From: CAYVSY01 sp964454255
GTDB lineage: Bacteria > Bacillota_I > Bacilli_A > RF39 > UBA660
DNA: 21,744 bases
Direction: 5' to 3'
Assembly: GCA_964454255.1 (NCBI GenBank)
Contig: CAYVSY010000010.1
Location: 1 to 21,744 of the forward strand
The notes beneath the pieces are model-generated. The model did not search any database. It saw nothing but the letters and a program-made list of their open reading frames with translations, and was not told the origin of the DNA. Within the stretch, counting starts at the first letter, position 1, and each line of letters begins with the position of its first letter. Position numbers and translations under genes: made by a program. This document shows, in pieces, positions 10,101 to 15,837 of this stretch.

Positions 10101-10220
10101 GATGTGAAATATATTGAACAGTTAAAGGGATATAAAGAATATATTATGAATATTACTAATAAGAAAACATATTTATATTTATATTCCATAATAGATGAAA
10201 AATATAAAGAAATAAAATAA
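7161..10220 (+). CDS. addA: AddA helicase-nuclease subunit
   Basis: A UvrD/SF1A helicase with a C-terminal RecB-type nuclease; with AddB it processes double-strand breaks. It has 1,019 residues, against about 1,230 in Bacillus. Helicase motifs in order: Q motif near Gln 7, Walker A AGAGSGKT (22-29), TFTNLAAKEM, Walker B DEYQD (356-360), GDIKQSIYRFR (from 381), QNFRSR, TIHGSKGLEF (His 709) and VALTRTKEK (from 781). The nuclease domain keeps the His in GNNIH (899), Asp 960, the IDYK motif (Asp 973, Lys 975) and QLKGYKEYI, so it looks active. It starts 2 nt after the alaS stop, with GGAGG (7151-7155) inside the end of alaS, so it is very probably translated from the alaS mRNA and therefore lies downstream of the T-box. 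A weak hairpin overlaps its stop codon. Confidence 0.94.
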   Translation: MNWNNEQLCAINTENTNIIVSAGAGSGKTAVLTERVLRKIKNGIPINKLLILTFTNLAAKEMKDRIKQKLIDEKLIDQLLLIDSAYITTFDSYSLSLVRKYHYLLGISKNIKICDKNILLIKSYAILDTIFEKLYKEKNEKFLNLINNFCVKDDKIIRKFIINTNEKMSLIVDKDKYLDNYLNNNYNDDYINQVFNNYLIYIKEQIKEINTLLLKLDMDIDSEYSLQIHNLIDPLLNSKTIEEIYLKSSLTLPNLKKGSSDEIKNIKKNITTLIKKTNILSQKSFNDIKDEINKTKPYNEVFINIIKNLNTELNNYKQKNELYDFIDIEFLAIKLLKNNTNIREDLKNYFNEIMIDEYQDTNDIQEEFITLIANNNVYMVGDIKQSIYRFRNANPYIFKNKYDSYNGDNGIKINLNQNFRSRKAVLDDINLIFNKTMNDKFGGADYEKDHNLKYGNLYNDNIDNHLSLYNYSYDKNNPYLKEEIETNIILNDIKDKIKNNYQIKDKNGLRNVRYSDFCILVDRMSDAETIKKIFESNGIPLTKYSDNSITNNMDIIIIKNIVKILIKIYHKEFDQTFKYLFYSIGRSYLIEYNDEYLFTITTNNTYKNTNLFKMLNDICNKIPYSSITDIIYEIINTFQFYEKQLKIDNIEENTIRIEYLIELSINLSNYGWTIFDFNEYLNELTNNKFEIKYALNKESPNSVQLMTIHGSKGLEFNICYYMELDNNFNTSDIKDKFIYDKKYGIITPYFEEGLNETILTDLVKDNYYKEEVSEKIRLLYVALTRTKEKMILIVNNYDVLEPDISSKYKTFRDILLSIKKELKPYLKKIDEHYENINMDYKYGLKNISLSNIEKNYDQIETKELKIISSYIEEKTFSKKENKILTKNEKELFKKGNNIHKILETIDFKNIELTNIDEYDQKKIKSFINSNILNDIKEAKIYKEHEFIYMKDNIQYHGIIDLLLEYDNYIKIIDYKLKNIDDVKYIEQLKGYKEYIMNITNKKTYLYLYSIIDEKYKEIK

Positions 10221-10230
10221 ATTTCTTTTT
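10206..10230 (+). terminator. Weak hairpin overlapping the addA stop codon
   Basis: AAAGAAAT (10206-10213) pairs perfectly with ATTTCTTT (10221-10228), and two more T's follow. The addA stop TAA (10218-10220) is in the loop. With one G-C pair the hairpin is weak, so termination may be inefficient. Confidence 0.4.
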
Positions 10231-10239
10231 CTTTATATT

Positions 10240-10276
10240 ACTACTTGACAATACCAAGTAGTTGGTATTATAATAC
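10240..10276 (+). promoter_or_regulatory. padR operon promoter with overlapping palindromic operators
   Basis: TTGACA (10245-10250) and TATAAT (10269-10274), both perfect consensus, are 18 bp apart. Three palindromes cover the promoter: ACTACTTG/CAAGTAGT (10240-10247 with 10255-10262), AATACCAA/TTGGTATT (10250-10257 with 10262-10269) and the 12-bp GTATTATAATAC (10265-10276) over the -10 box. PadR proteins commonly repress their own promoters through inverted repeats, so these are probable operators. Which repeat is bound is not known. The predicted leader is about 14 nt. Confidence 0.82.
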
Positions 10277-10294
10277 ACTTATGAAGGGAAGAAT

Positions 10295-10624
10295 ATGGAT
10301 ACACAATTTAAAAAAGGTGTCTTAGAATTAATTGTTTTATCAATAATTTCTCAAAAAGATATATATGGTTATGAACTAGTTCAAGAAGTATCAGAAATAA
10401 TGGATGTCAATGAAGGAACGATATATCCATTATTAAAACGATTAACTAATGAAAATCATTGTTCAACATATTATAAAGAATCACTCGAAGGTCCAGCTAG
10501 AAAATACTATACAATTACTAAAAAGGGAATAGAGAGATATAATGAATTAATTAATTCGTGGCGGGACTTTAATTGTAAAGTTCAAAAGTTTATTGAAAAG
10601 AGGGAAAAAAATGAAAAAAAATGA
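10295..10624 (+). CDS. PadR-family transcriptional regulator
   Basis: This 109-aa winged-helix repressor is of the short PadR type. The N-terminal DNA-binding domain shows the family pattern: GVLELIVLSIISQKDIYGYEL, a helix containing EISE-like residues, then the recognition region EGTIYPLLKRL and the wing GPARKYYTITKKG (about residues 68-80). A C-terminal helix to residue 109 would form the dimer. It is first in an operon with a DUF1700-type protein and a small membrane protein, a common arrangement in Bacillota thought to respond to envelope or drug stress. It ends in TGA, the only TGA stop seen here, and overlaps the next gene by 14 nt. It probably represses its own promoter. The inducing signal cannot be read from the sequence. 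Confidence 0.9.
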   Translation: MDTQFKKGVLELIVLSIISQKDIYGYELVQEVSEIMDVNEGTIYPLLKRLTNENHCSTYYKESLEGPARKYYTITKKGIERYNELINSWRDFNCKVQKFIEKREKNEKK

Positions 10625-11489
10625 ATTTCTTGAAGAATTAAGAAAAAAATTAAAGATATTAAAACAAGAAGAAGTAGATGACATAATTAAAGAATATGAA
10701 AACACAATTGATGAAAAAATTAAAAATGGTAGAAAAGAAGAAGACGCAATTAAGGATTTTGGTTCTATTGATGAATTAACGAAAGAAATATTGGATGCAT
10801 ATAAAATATCTACAACTAATAACTCTTTAGAAGATAAAATTAATGACTTTATTTCTAAAGCAACTAAATGGGTAAAAGAATTATTTACTAATATATCTAA
10901 TGGTTCAGCTGAAGAAATACTTAATTTTATTATTAAAATATTTATAGTAATCTTTTTAATTTGTTTATTAAGATTTCCATTTTATTTAATAAAAGGAATA
11001 GGATCAGGATTATTATCAATATTTCCTTATCCATTTGAAGAAATACTTTCTTTTATATTTAGATTAGTTGTAGAATTAAGTTATGTAATTATTTCCGTAT
11101 TAATAATCTACTCTTCTTTTAAAGATAAAATTAAAAAATATGAAAAAGAAGATAATGAAGTTCAAAAGACTAAAAAAGAATCAAATGAAACAATTAAATC
11201 AGAAAAAATATCAAAAAACATAAATAAAAACAATCATAAAAACACTTCTTGGAGCAATACAATTGGATCAATATTTTTAGGACTATTAAAAATATTTGGT
11301 ATAATATTTTTAATTCCATTTTATTGTTTTGTAATAGGATTATTTATTGCTTTAGGATTAGATATTGGTCTTATGGTAAAAGGACTAATTATTATTGGGC
11401 CAACTATTGCATTAATAGGAATAATTATTGCTTTAATATGCTTTATTAATATTATTCATAAAATATTATTTAGAAAGGGTGATAAGTAA
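10611..11489 (+). CDS. DUF1700/HAAS-domain membrane protein
   Basis: From ATG 10611 this protein has 292 residues. AGAGGG sits 6 nt upstream; a TTG 18 nt earlier is less likely because it precedes the ribosome site. Residues 1-65 match the HAAS (DUF1700) helical domain: FLEELRKKL, an EEVDDIIKEYE helix and EDAIKDFGSIDELTKEIL. Membrane segments follow at about 101-127, 143-170 and a cluster at 214-285, with a charged Lys/Glu/Asn-rich linker at 172-212. The family occurs next to padR genes and is thought to work with PadR in sensing or signalling at the membrane; the biochemical role is unknown. Its TAA overlaps the next ATG by one base (TAATG), which points to translational coupling. Confidence 0.85.
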   Translation: MKKNEFLEELRKKLKILKQEEVDDIIKEYENTIDEKIKNGRKEEDAIKDFGSIDELTKEILDAYKISTTNNSLEDKINDFISKATKWVKELFTNISNGSAEEILNFIIKIFIVIFLICLLRFPFYLIKGIGSGLLSIFPYPFEEILSFIFRLVVELSYVIISVLIIYSSFKDKIKKYEKEDNEVQKTKKESNETIKSEKISKNINKNNHKNTSWSNTIGSIFLGLLKIFGIIFLIPFYCFVIGLFIALGLDIGLMVKGLIIIGPTIALIGIIIALICFINIIHKILFRKGDK

Positions 11490-11956
11490 TGAAAAAGAAT
11501 TTAATTGCCTTTTTAATTAGTATTATTTTAATAGGTATTGGCATATCAATTAGTATATTTGAATTTATGGATTTTCAATATATAAATGAAGTTCCAATAA
11601 ATGACTATACCAAAACGATTAAAAAATATGAAATAGTTCCTGAAAGTTCAGCCATAAAAATAAATTTAAATAATCAAAGTAATGTTAGAATAGAAGAAAA
11701 TAATAATATTGATAATATTATTATTGAAATAACTTATTATGATGAAGAAAGTGGATTAATATATAATAATACAGGAAATGAATATAATATTAGTTTTGTA
11801 AATAAAAGTATTAATGGTTCAAAAATTATTAACAATATTATCGAAGATTTAAAACAACAAAAAATATATAACTACAGTAAATTAGGTTATAGAGAAGTAA
11901 TAATATATACAAATAGTCAACATAGAAATTTAATTAATTTAAAAAATGCTCGATAG
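11489..11956 (+). CDS. Small membrane-anchored protein, third gene of the padR operon
   Basis: This 155-aa protein has one N-terminal hydrophobic segment (about residues 4-25) followed by a polar, probably extracytoplasmic region rich in Asn and Ile. By position it stands where a DUF4097-type adhesin-like protein is often found after padR and DUF1700. The alternating INLNNQSNVRIEE strand pattern would suit such a beta-rich domain, but it is only about half the usual length and I would not assign the family firmly. AAAGGGTGAT (11474-11483) is the ribosome site, and the start overlaps the preceding stop. Its own stop codon TAG lies at the loop of the terminator hairpin. Confidence 0.75.
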   Translation: MKKNLIAFLISIILIGIGISISIFEFMDFQYINEVPINDYTKTIKKYEIVPESSAIKINLNNQSNVRIEENNNIDNIIIEITYYDEESGLIYNNTGNEYNISFVNKSINGSKIINNIIEDLKQQKIYNYSKLGYREVIIYTNSQHRNLINLKNAR

Positions 11957-11970
11957 AGCATTTTTTAAAT
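11937..11970. terminator. Bidirectional terminator between convergent genes
   Basis: A perfect 15-bp inverted repeat (11937-11951 with 11956-11970) flanks a GATA loop. The A-run on the 5' side and T-run on the 3' side let it work on both strands. The plus-strand stop TAG (11954-11956) and the minus-strand stop TAA (11965-11967) both lie inside the hairpin. Confidence 0.9.
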
Positions 11971-12355
11971 CATATACATAGAGTTATCAGGACCATTTAA
12001 ATTATTTGAATTTGATATACTTTCTAATTTCATTATACGTTGTTCAAGACGTTTCATTTGTCTTTCCAATGATACAATTCTATTTTGTAAATTAGGATCA
12101 CTATATTGTGTTTCATAAATTGGACTCATTCCTTGAGGAGACATCATTTGCGGGCCCATCATTTGCGGGCCCATCATTTGNNNNNNNNNNNNNNNNNNNN
12201 NNNNNNNNNNNNNNNNNNNNNNNNNNNNNNNNNNNNNNNNNNNNNNNNNNNNNNNNNNNNNNNNNNNNNNNNNNNNNNNNCATCATTTGTGGATTTATTT
12301 GATTGTCTTGCATTGGACCAGCATAACCATATGTCATATTTCTGTCTTTATTCAA
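11965..12355 (-). CDS. Met/Pro/Gln-rich repeat protein with C-terminal coiled coil, interrupted by an assembly gap
   Basis: One gene in two visible parts. The N-terminal part begins at TTG 12355, chosen because AAGGAG (minus strand, 12370-12365) lies 9 nt upstream. An in-frame ATG at 12394 is less likely, since it precedes that site. It reads NKDRNMTYGYAGPMQD and then INPQMM into a run of 100 N. Beyond the gap the protein continues with MMGPQ pentapeptide repeats, then MSPIYETQYSDP, a heptad-patterned helix (LQNRIVSLERQMKRLEQRIMKLES) and a polar tail. The two parts are in different frames only because the N-run has an arbitrary length. The family is not recognised. The composition recalls low-complexity surface or spore-coat proteins, but this is only an impression. 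Confidence 0.7.
12142..12180. repeat. 15-bp tandem repeat encoding MMGPQ, continuing into the gap
   Basis: Units beginning at 12142, 12157 and 12172 share CATCATTTGCGGGCC, and another CATCATTTG resumes at 12281 after the N-run. The repeat is strikingly G+C-rich (GCGGGCCC) for this DNA. A 15-bp period keeps the reading frame, so copy number can vary without breaking the protein. Confidence 0.88.
12181..12280. other. Assembly gap (100 N)
   Basis: Exactly 100 undetermined bases, the customary placeholder for a gap of unknown size. It begins and ends within copies of the 15-bp repeat, so collapsed repeats are the likely cause. Confidence 0.97.
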
Positions 12356-12410
12356 ATTGTCACGCTCCTTGTTATTCTGTTTTAGTATATGCAAACAACA
12401 TAAAAAAGTG

Positions 12411-12429
12411 TATAATATAAAAGGTGATT
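12411..12429 (+). promoter_or_regulatory. Putative trmB -10 box and ribosome site
   Basis: TATAAT (12411-12416) directly follows TG. AAAGGTGAT (12420-12428) then matches the GGTGAT part of the anti-Shine-Dalgarno complement and places the GTG at 12433 as start. A -35 box is not clear. Confidence 0.45.
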
Positions 12430-12432
12430 GAA

Positions 12433-13059
12433 GTGAGATTAAAACATGTTAAAAATGCTAATGATATAATAATAAAAGGTAAATATTATGTGGATAATCC
12501 AGAAAATTATAAAGGTAAATGGAGTGAATATTTTAAAAACAAAAATCCTATTTGTATAGAAATTGGAATGGGAAAAGGTAAATTTATTATAGAAAATGCT
12601 ATTAAAAATCCAAATATAAATTATATAGGAATTGAAAGATATGATAGTGTTATTGTTAGAGCCATTCAAAAAAGTAACCAATTAGAATTGACTAATCTAT
12701 GTTTAATTAGAATAAATGCTATTAATATAAATAATATTTTTAATAAAGAGATAGATACTATATATCTTAATTTTTCTGATCCATGGCCAAAAGATAGACA
12801 TAGTTCTAGGCGCCTTACTAGTCTAGTCTTCTTAGAAAAATATAATGACATATTTAAAACCAACAATCATATAATAATAAAGACTGATAATTTAAACTTA
12901 TTTAATTTTTCAATTGAATCTTTACTTGAATATAAATATAAAATATTATATAAAACAAATGATTTGCATAAAGAACAAATTGATAATATAGAAACTGAAT
13001 ATGAAGAAAAATTTTCCAATTTAGGCATAAAAATAAATAAAATTGATGCAATTAAATAA
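12433..13059 (+). CDS. trmB: tRNA (guanine-N7-)-methyltransferase
   Basis: Uses S-adenosylmethionine to form m7G at position 46 in the tRNA variable loop. From GTG 12433 it has 208 residues and begins MRLKHVKNAN, like other TrmB proteins. An earlier in-frame GTG at 12424 lies inside the ribosome site and is rejected. Visible motifs: the SAM-binding loop EIGMGKGKF (from Glu 43), GIERYDSV, the TrmB signature NFSDPWPKDRH (about 113-123) followed by RRL, IIIKTDN, and the C-terminal TEYEEKF that contacts tRNA. Length and motif order are normal. It is divergent from the repeat-protein gene, and the downstream gene has its own promoter. Confidence 0.94.
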   Translation: MRLKHVKNANDIIIKGKYYVDNPENYKGKWSEYFKNKNPICIEIGMGKGKFIIENAIKNPNINYIGIERYDSVIVRAIQKSNQLELTNLCLIRINAININNIFNKEIDTIYLNFSDPWPKDRHSSRRLTSLVFLEKYNDIFKTNNHIIIKTDNLNLFNFSIESLLEYKYKILYKTNDLHKEQIDNIETEYEEKFSNLGIKINKIDAIK

Positions 13060-13098
13060 ATATGTGGTATAATATATAGAAATTTTAACAAAAGGAGG
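13043..13098 (+). promoter_or_regulatory. Extended -10 promoter and strong ribosome site of the 155-aa gene
   Basis: TGG followed by TATAAT (13065-13073) is an extended -10 element. A loose TTGATG (13043-13048) lies 19 bp upstream, inside the end of trmB. AAAGGAGG (13091-13098) is a near-complete ribosome site 6 nt before the ATG. Confidence 0.6.
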
Positions 13099-13104
13099 TT
13101 ATTT

Positions 13105-13572
13105 ATGAAGAAAATTTTAAAAGATGACAATTATTTTAATCAAAATGTGATGGAAAATGATAATTTTAAATACTTGTTTGAACTTTTAACTAGTTCATTT
13201 GATTTAGAACAAATTAATAATACAGTTGCACCAGTCTTATATCAATCGGATAATAGTTGTTTTAGCGTATTAAGCCAAAAATATTTAATTAATGTAGAAA
13301 ATCATGATGTTTTTGCATATAAAAATAATGAAACACCAATTAATTGTGGTTTTATTAATATATATGTAACGAATCATATGACTGAAGAAGAATTGAAAAT
13401 TAGTTATTATAAGAAAAACAAGAATTTAATTGTTAGTAAAATAGTTAATTCTAATTCATTTACAGTTAGTGGAATAGAAAATTCAAACGGTGTTGTATAT
13501 GTTAATACGATATCCGATCGAAATAAAAAAATTTTACCATATCGTAAAGTATTAGGAAAAACAAGTAAATAA
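13105..13572 (+). CDS. Hypothetical protein, 155 aa
   Basis: I do not recognise this protein. It has no signal peptide or membrane segment and looks soluble and cytoplasmic. The N-terminal third is acidic and helical (FKYLFELLTSSFDLEQINNT). The rest looks beta-rich, with NCGFINIYVTNHMTEEELKISYY and a basic C-terminus (KKILPYRKVLGKTSK). Two cysteines are too far apart to suggest a metal site. It has an extended -10 promoter, a strong AAAGGAGG site and its own terminator, so it appears to be an independently expressed gene of ordinary codon use, not a spurious frame. The neighbours trmB and rubrerythrin do not point to a function. Confidence 0.8.
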   Translation: MKKILKDDNYFNQNVMENDNFKYLFELLTSSFDLEQINNTVAPVLYQSDNSCFSVLSQKYLINVENHDVFAYKNNETPINCGFINIYVTNHMTEEELKISYYKKNKNLIVSKIVNSNSFTVSGIENSNGVVYVNTISDRNKKILPYRKVLGKTSK

Positions 13573-13580
13573 TAAAAAAT

Positions 13581-13606
13581 TCGTCTAATAATTAGATGAT
13601 TTTTTT
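13581..13606 (+). terminator. Rho-independent terminator
   Basis: TCGTCTAA (13581-13588) pairs with TTAGATGA (13592-13599) with one G-U pair and a TAA loop, followed by seven T's. Confidence 0.85.
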
Positions 13607-13616
13607 ATTATCTTAT

Positions 13617-13653
13617 TTGACATTTAATTTAAAATGAATTATTATGATAATAG
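13617..13653 (+). promoter_or_regulatory. Rubrerythrin promoter with PerR/Fur-like box
   Basis: TTGACA (13617-13622) and TATTAT (13640-13645) are 17 bp apart. The -10 box lies inside a 7-1-7 inverted repeat, TTATTAT-G-ATAATAG (13639-13653), matching 11 of 14 positions of the Bacillus PerR consensus TTATAAT-N-ATTATAA. The promoter is clear. The PerR assignment is inference, since A+T-rich DNA gives such matches easily. Confidence 0.6.
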
Positions 13654-13667
13654 ATAAGGAGGATATA

Positions 13668-14204
13668 ATGGAATTAAGAGATAGTAAAACAATGAAAAAT
13701 TTATTAATTGCCTTTTCTGGTGAAAGTCAAGCTAGAAATAAATATGATTATTATGCATCAAAGGCCAGAAAAGATGGCTTTGAACAAATAGCTTCTATTT
13801 TTGAAGAAACAGCTAGAAATGAAAAAGAACATGCTAAAATATGGTTCAAATTAATAAACAATGGTATATCTGAAACAGAAAAGAATTTAATTGATGCAGC
13901 TAATGGTGAAAATCAAGAATGGACTAGTATGTATAAAGAATTTGCGATAATTGCTAGAGAAGAAGGATTTGAAGATATAGCTAAAAAATTTGAAGGAGTT
14001 GGAGCTATTGAAAAAGAACATGAAGAAAGATATAAAAAACTAGTTCAAAATATTGAAAATAAAAAAGTATTTGAAAAAGGAACTCCACAAATTTGGATTT
14101 GTCGAAATTGTGGGCATATACATTATGGACCAATGGCACCAGATGTATGTCCTGTATGCAATCATCCACAAGCATATTTTGAAGTTAAACCAGAAAATTA
14201 TTAA
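13668..14204 (+). CDS. rbr: Rubrerythrin (peroxide reductase)
   Basis: A cytoplasmic non-haem iron protein that reduces hydrogen peroxide in anaerobes and microaerophiles. From ATG 13668, set by AAGGAGG 5 nt upstream, it has 178 residues. The ferritin-like domain shows the diiron ligands in SGESQARNKY (Glu 19), ETARNEKEHAKIW (Glu 52, His 55) and AREEGFEDIAKKFEGVGAIEKEHEERY. A C-terminal rubredoxin domain has the two C-x2-C knuckles in WICRNCGH and DVCPVCNH. Both domains are complete and of usual length. It has its own promoter, perhaps peroxide-regulated, and its own terminator. Its presence suggests an anaerobic way of life. Confidence 0.95.
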   Translation: MELRDSKTMKNLLIAFSGESQARNKYDYYASKARKDGFEQIASIFEETARNEKEHAKIWFKLINNGISETEKNLIDAANGENQEWTSMYKEFAIIAREEGFEDIAKKFEGVGAIEKEHEERYKKLVQNIENKKVFEKGTPQIWICRNCGHIHYGPMAPDVCPVCNHPQAYFEVKPENY

Positions 14205-14225
14205 AACATCTTAGGATGTTTTTTT
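14203..14225 (+). terminator. Rho-independent terminator of rubrerythrin
   Basis: AAAACATC (14203-14210) pairs with GATGTTTT (14215-14222) around TTAG and runs into T's. The stem begins within the stop codon. Confidence 0.82.
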
Positions 14226-14274
14226 ATATAAATTAGATTTTATTTATTTTAATTGTAAACTTAGCATATTATAT

Positions 14275-14316
14275 TTGATATTTATTTAGTAAATAGTATA
14301 ATAAATATAGGGTGAT
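14275..14316 (+). promoter_or_regulatory. gpmI-eno promoter and ribosome site
   Basis: TTGATA (14275-14280) and TATAAT (14297-14302) are 16 bp apart. GGGTGAT (14310-14316) is the ribosome site for the ATG at 14320. The predicted leader is about 11 nt. Confidence 0.65.
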
Positions 14317-14319
14317 AAA

Positions 14320-15837
14320 ATGAAACCGGTTGTATTATGTATTTTAGATGGTATAGGTTTACGAGATGAAGTTTCAGGTAATGCCTTTGCTCAAGCAAAT
14401 AAACCTGCTTTTAATTATTTATGGAACAATTTTCCACACACAACTTTAAATGCTAGTGAAGAATATGTTGGTTTACCAAGTGGACAAATGGGAAATAGTG
14501 AAGTTGGACATATGAATATTGGAGCAGGACGAATTGTTTTACAAGAATTATTAAGAATAAATAAAAGCATAGAAGATAAGACCTTTTATACTAATAAAAA
14601 TCTATTAAAGGCTATTGAAAATTGCAAAAAAAATAATACTAATTTACATTTAATTGGTCTTGTTTCAGATGGCGGTATTCATTCACAGATATCACATTTA
14701 TTTGCCCTATTAGAAACATGTAAAATACAAAATTTTGATAGAGTATATATTCATGCAATCTTAGATGGTCGAGATACGGAACCGATGGTAGGACCAAAAT
14801 ATATTTCAATGCTTAAAGAAAAAATAAAAGAAATAGGTATTGGAAAAATAATAACTATAATGGGCCGATATTATGTTATGAATCGTGATCGAAATTGGGA
14901 ATCAACTAATGTAAGTTATAATGCCATCATAGATGGAATAGGTCTAAATAATTGTTCTTCTACTGATGAATCATTTGAATTAGAATATAAAGAAAATGTA
15001 TCTGATGAATTTATGAAACCAACTGTTATTGAAAGCATCCCCATTAATGATAATGATAGTATTATTACTTTTAACTATAGATCTGATCGTATGATCCAAT
15101 TGACAAGAGCTATTATGGATCCTAATTTTCAAGAATTCAAAAGAAGAAAAATAAATCCATATTATACAACAATGACTGAGTATGAAGATGAAGATTATTG
15201 TAAAAATATTAACGTCCTATTTGGAACAGATGATATTGTTAATACATTAGGCGAAGTTATAAGTAAAAAAGGGTTAAAACAACTTAGATTAACCGAATTT
15301 GAAAAAAGATTACATGTTACTTTTTATTTAAGTGGATGTCGTAAAAAAAAGTTTCCTAACGAAGATAATATTTTAATAGAAAGACCAAATGTATGGACAT
15401 ATGATGAAAAACCAGAAATGCGTGCATATGAGATTACGGATAATTTAATTGAAAGTTTAAAAAAAGATTATGCTTTAATCATAGTAAATTATCCAAATGG
15501 AGATTCTGTTGGGCATACTGGTTATTTAGATAAATCCATTAAAGCAATAGAACATATCGATATTTGTTTAGAAAAAATTATAAGAGAAACAAAGTTAAAA
15601 AATTATACTCTTATTATTGTGGCTGATCATGGTAACTGCGAATATATGATTGATCCTAATGGGACTCCTAATAAAATGCATACAACTAATAAAGTTCCAT
15701 TCATTGTTTGTGATAAAAAGTATAAATTAAATGAGGGTAATCTTTGTGATGTTGCTCCAACTATATTAGATATATTAAATTTACCATGTCCAAAGGAAAT
15801 GACAGGACATTCATTAATAGGAGGAAAAAATGAATAA
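14320..15837 (+). CDS. gpmI: 2,3-bisphosphoglycerate-independent phosphoglycerate mutase
   Basis: Interconverts 3- and 2-phosphoglycerate in glycolysis, using two Mn2+ ions and a phosphoserine intermediate. The 505-residue protein has the alkaline-phosphatase-fold markers in order: CILDGIG (Asp 10), GQMGNSEVGHMNIGAGR with the nucleophile Ser 60, HAILDGRDTEP, GRYYVMNRDRNWE, FNYRSDR, HVTFYLSGC, NYPNGDSVGHTG, VADHGNCE and HTTNKVPF. The usual N-P-D of the second metal site reads N-G-D here, but the metal-binding Asp and His remain. Length is normal. The start overlaps no other gene and follows GGGTGAT. The end overlaps the eno start by 8 nt, so the two enzymes of consecutive steps are translationally coupled. 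Confidence 0.97.
   Translation: MKPVVLCILDGIGLRDEVSGNAFAQANKPAFNYLWNNFPHTTLNASEEYVGLPSGQMGNSEVGHMNIGAGRIVLQELLRINKSIEDKTFYTNKNLLKAIENCKKNNTNLHLIGLVSDGGIHSQISHLFALLETCKIQNFDRVYIHAILDGRDTEPMVGPKYISMLKEKIKEIGIGKIITIMGRYYVMNRDRNWESTNVSYNAIIDGIGLNNCSSTDESFELEYKENVSDEFMKPTVIESIPINDNDSIITFNYRSDRMIQLTRAIMDPNFQEFKRRKINPYYTTMTEYEDEDYCKNINVLFGTDDIVNTLGEVISKKGLKQLRLTEFEKRLHVTFYLSGCRKKKFPNEDNILIERPNVWTYDEKPEMRAYEITDNLIESLKKDYALIIVNYPNGDSVGHTGYLDKSIKAIEHIDICLEKIIRETKLKNYTLIIVADHGNCEYMIDPNGTPNKMHTTNKVPFIVCDKKYKLNEGNLCDVAPTILDILNLPCPKEMTGHSLIGGKNE

Noticed and set aside
10295..10624. TGA read as tryptophan (mycoplasma code)
   Set aside because: Every tryptophan checked uses TGG, long genes contain no in-frame TGA, and padR ends sensibly at TGA.
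11249..11449. Overlapping 66-codon plus-strand frame in the DUF1700-type gene
   Set aside because: It is an out-of-frame shadow of the transmembrane region, with no ribosome site and a composition explained by the real frame.
12142..12290. CRISPR-like array
   Set aside because: The repeats are contiguous 15-bp units without spacers, keep a reading frame and encode MMGPQ.
12106..12420. Plus-strand frames crossing the N-run
   Set aside because: They stay open mainly because N's cannot form stops. The repeats and the ribosome site support the minus-strand gene instead.
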